Assembly: GCA_030544235.1 (NCBI GenBank)
Contig: CM060466.1
Location: 22,525,575 to 22,589,574 of the forward strand
DNA: 64,000 nt
Direction of reading: 5' to 3'
Source of the DNA: Lepturacanthus savala
Lineage: Eukaryota > Chordata > Actinopteri > Scombriformes > Trichiuridae
Shown here: positions 61,601 to 64,000 of the stretch, piece by piece
Position numbering within the stretch: position 1 is the first letter of the stretch
How the letters are laid out: each line of letters opens with the position of its first letter
Translations under genes and position numbers: made by a program
The notes under the pieces: model-generated
The model's input: only the letters and a program-made list of their open reading frames with translations
Databases searched by the model: none
What the model was told of the DNA's origin: nothing

Positions 61601-64000
61601 AAACACTGCACATGACTAATGAGTTCAATTAGAAAAGATGAAGTGCCAAAGACCAAGCGCTCTTTATACAGGGAGAGGAATTTAGTTTCATCAGAGCAAA
61701 GATTTTAACTCCCTGCAGGTTTAAATAACAGGTTTGCAACCAGCTAGTAAAATGTTAAATGTGAAATGAAAAATGTTAAAGATAGAAAGGAATAACCGTA
61801 CATCATTTCCCAAGGACTGTACTTTAAGATTTCAAGACATTTAAAAATATGCTGCTTTGCTTTATATTTTGATTGTATTTATATGCAGTTGTGAACAGCC
61901 TTTTGATGTCATGGCTCTGGTTAAAGAAGCAGTGTGCAGATCTTATGTCTGATTTTGTCCTTCACTTTTTTTAAAATAAGCGCATTAAGAAAAAAAGAAA
62001 GAACGAAAGAAAAGAAATGCCCACCATACTCATTTTGTATAAGGAGTCTGCCTGTAGTTCAAAAGATTTCATATTTCCACAGAGTCCCATTTAATATCAA
62101 GCTATATAGCCGCGTCTCACCCACCAGTAGATACCTGTTCTGCCCTAGTGTTTTGTACTGTAGAGTGAGAGACAAACCTAGATAAGAAACGTGATGCAGG
62201 CTGGCAGCAGAACACTGTTGTGTATGACTGAGACCACCGGTGTGTGAAGACAGAGAAGCCATGTTATGACTAGGGATGCAATCTGTTTTCTCATACTTTC
62301 CTGTTCTGCTCTGTCCTTGACATCCACTCGGAAGAAAGGAAGTTACCCTAAAAAAAAAAAACTGCTGTTAAACATAGAATCCCTTTTACAGAGCAGTAAA
62401 ACTTTCACAGAGGAACATTGTGTTGATAATTGAGATGTGATTTATAGGCTTGAGTGACTGCAATGATTGATGAGCTCATTCACTGGGGATATCACTATAC
62501 TAACTATGTTATTGTCTTCTCTTTGGTGTCTAATAATGAATTATACTTCAGGGAAAACCCTCTCTTTAAGTTGGTTTTAAGATGTATAGTAACCCCCCAG
62601 CTGGCTGTAGAGGTTCCTCCCATGTGGACAGTCATAAAAAGTAAACGGGCCACTCGCATGTCTACTCTTATTCTTTCTTTATTTTATAGTGAATTCCACT
62701 CACTGGCTTATAGATTATTCCATTTTATGTAGTCTAAAGCCACATAATGAAACACTTTTGCACGTTCGTGCATGTACTACATGTACACTCTCACACACCC
62801 ACCTGCACAGGACTAGTGTCCAGGGACAGTTTATACGTCTCTGGACAGACATGCACACGCAACACACACAGTTAACAAACACTCTTCTAACAGATGTGGA
62901 CCGGAACACAACAGAAACAGCATGTGGGGACATCTTAGCAGGGATATAGAAATCCCCAGAGTGCACAATGCATATGTGATAAAACATGGAAAATCAACAC
63001 AAAAATCCCAGCAGTCCTTTGGGTGCCATATACTATATGATACCATATATTTTAGGATTTACAGTTAAAAAAACTCCTTTATTTCTCAGTTCAGCCTCCG
63101 CCTGAAACCGGACACCCACCCCTGAAGAGTCAAACATCCAGAAACCGTCTCAGTCGCCTTTATGGGCTCCAGAGTCTATGTAAACAAACAATAGTAGACT
63201 GATTTAGATTCAGATTTCCTTTTCACATGAATGGGAAAGTGGTTCCAGATATTTGGACCCCACTACATATACATATATAGTACTGAATATTAATAACAAA
63301 ATATATAATGTTATGTCTGCTTTAGATACACATCAATGAGACACGCTGTTGAAATGTTCCTTTAATATTATGACATGGAAACAGTCGAGTAGTTTGAATC
63401 ACACGGGTTTTTACTAGTGATCCAAATGTGTATTAAATCATGAAAATTGTATGACTTTTTGAGTAACTGGTATTAAAGTACAGTGGGCAGATGTGTGAGG
63501 AGATCACACTTTTTCCTCAGAAATTAAACATTACATGTGAAAAAATTATTTGATTTTTATCCGCAATATAAAATGATTGAGTTTGAGCTGAGGGCCACAG
63601 ACAGGACAGAGCAGTCAGAGAGTGTTGAATATTTAAATAACACATTGTTGGTTCATGGGATTTATTGACAATAAGAACCCAGTGGAATAACTCGCCTGAT
63701 ATCAGACTGAATAATGTGGAAGGATTCACAGATCTGGACCTAGACAACAGAATAACGGATGGAGTCTGCCTAAATTATCAAGGACTTGACTTTTTGTGGT
63801 GCTTAAAATGCTTCATGAATCTAATAATGTTGGAAGAATTAATTGAAAATGCTTGTGTTTAAACATTTCCCTAAAACTAACTCCCTAAATGGGAGTAGCA
63901 AGTTTTTTTCATATGTGTTAGTGATCGTTAATGCTTGATATTCACTGTCATGAACATTTACTTCCCTTTTCTGACTCTGTGTCAGGCTTTTACTGTAACT
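61601..64000. other. Right-flank intergenic DNA
   Basis: No coding exon is recognised to the end of the window. The sequence is AT-rich with a CA-rich patch near 62780-62880. Open frames here lack splice context and homology that I can recognise. Confidence 0.5.

Overview
This is ordinary nuclear DNA of a ray-finned (teleost) fish. It is AT-rich, carries long CA/TA/GA microsatellites, and has split genes with GT-AG introns (one GC-AG). The encoded proteins are recognisably vertebrate. No CRISPR arrays, operons, phage or prokaryotic features are present.

Seven protein-coding genes can be read exon by exon, and every splice phase closes. From left to right they are: (1) hmox1, heme oxygenase 1, minus strand, 1772-3904; (2) an hmgxb4-type gene, plus strand, 6890-10777, which keeps both ends of the family but has no HMG box; (3) a large GIMAP8-like gene, plus strand, 12746-17321, with two AIG1 G domains and an unusual repeat plus glycine-zipper tail; (4) lyl1, a TAL/SCL-type bHLH factor, minus strand, 21496-24498; (5) a single-exon FoxD-class forkhead gene, minus strand, 49269-50147; (6) zglp1, a GATA-like zinc-finger gene, minus strand, 52349-56262; (7) fdx2, the mitochondrial 2Fe-2S ferredoxin, minus strand, 59244-61494.

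Between lyl1 and the forkhead gene lies about 24.8 kb with no gene I can support. It holds microsatellites, degraded interspersed repeats, two sets of diverged duplicated segments and scattered candidate regulatory motifs. Both flanking genes encode developmental transcription factors, so cis-regulation is a reasonable expectation there, but that is inference.

The gene order joins two blocks that are separate in human: HMOX1 with HMGXB4 (chromosome 22), and LYL1, FDX2 and ZGLP1 (chromosome 19p13). Functional links visible in the sequence are mainly regulatory. hmox1 has a TATA box, a MARE/antioxidant element inside a degenerate repeat array just upstream, and a second MARE with an AP-1 site near the promoter of the divergent hmgxb4-like gene. 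lyl1 has GATA and ETS-type motifs about 2.6 kb upstream of its start codon.

Most worth a second look: the HMG-box-less hmgxb4, the degenerate-plus-intact double-G-domain GIMAP with its membrane-type tail and GC-AG intron, the MARE repeat array at hmox1, an apparent orphan promoter with first exon at 18.0-18.2 kb, and unidentified coding-like duplicated segments at 41-45 kb.
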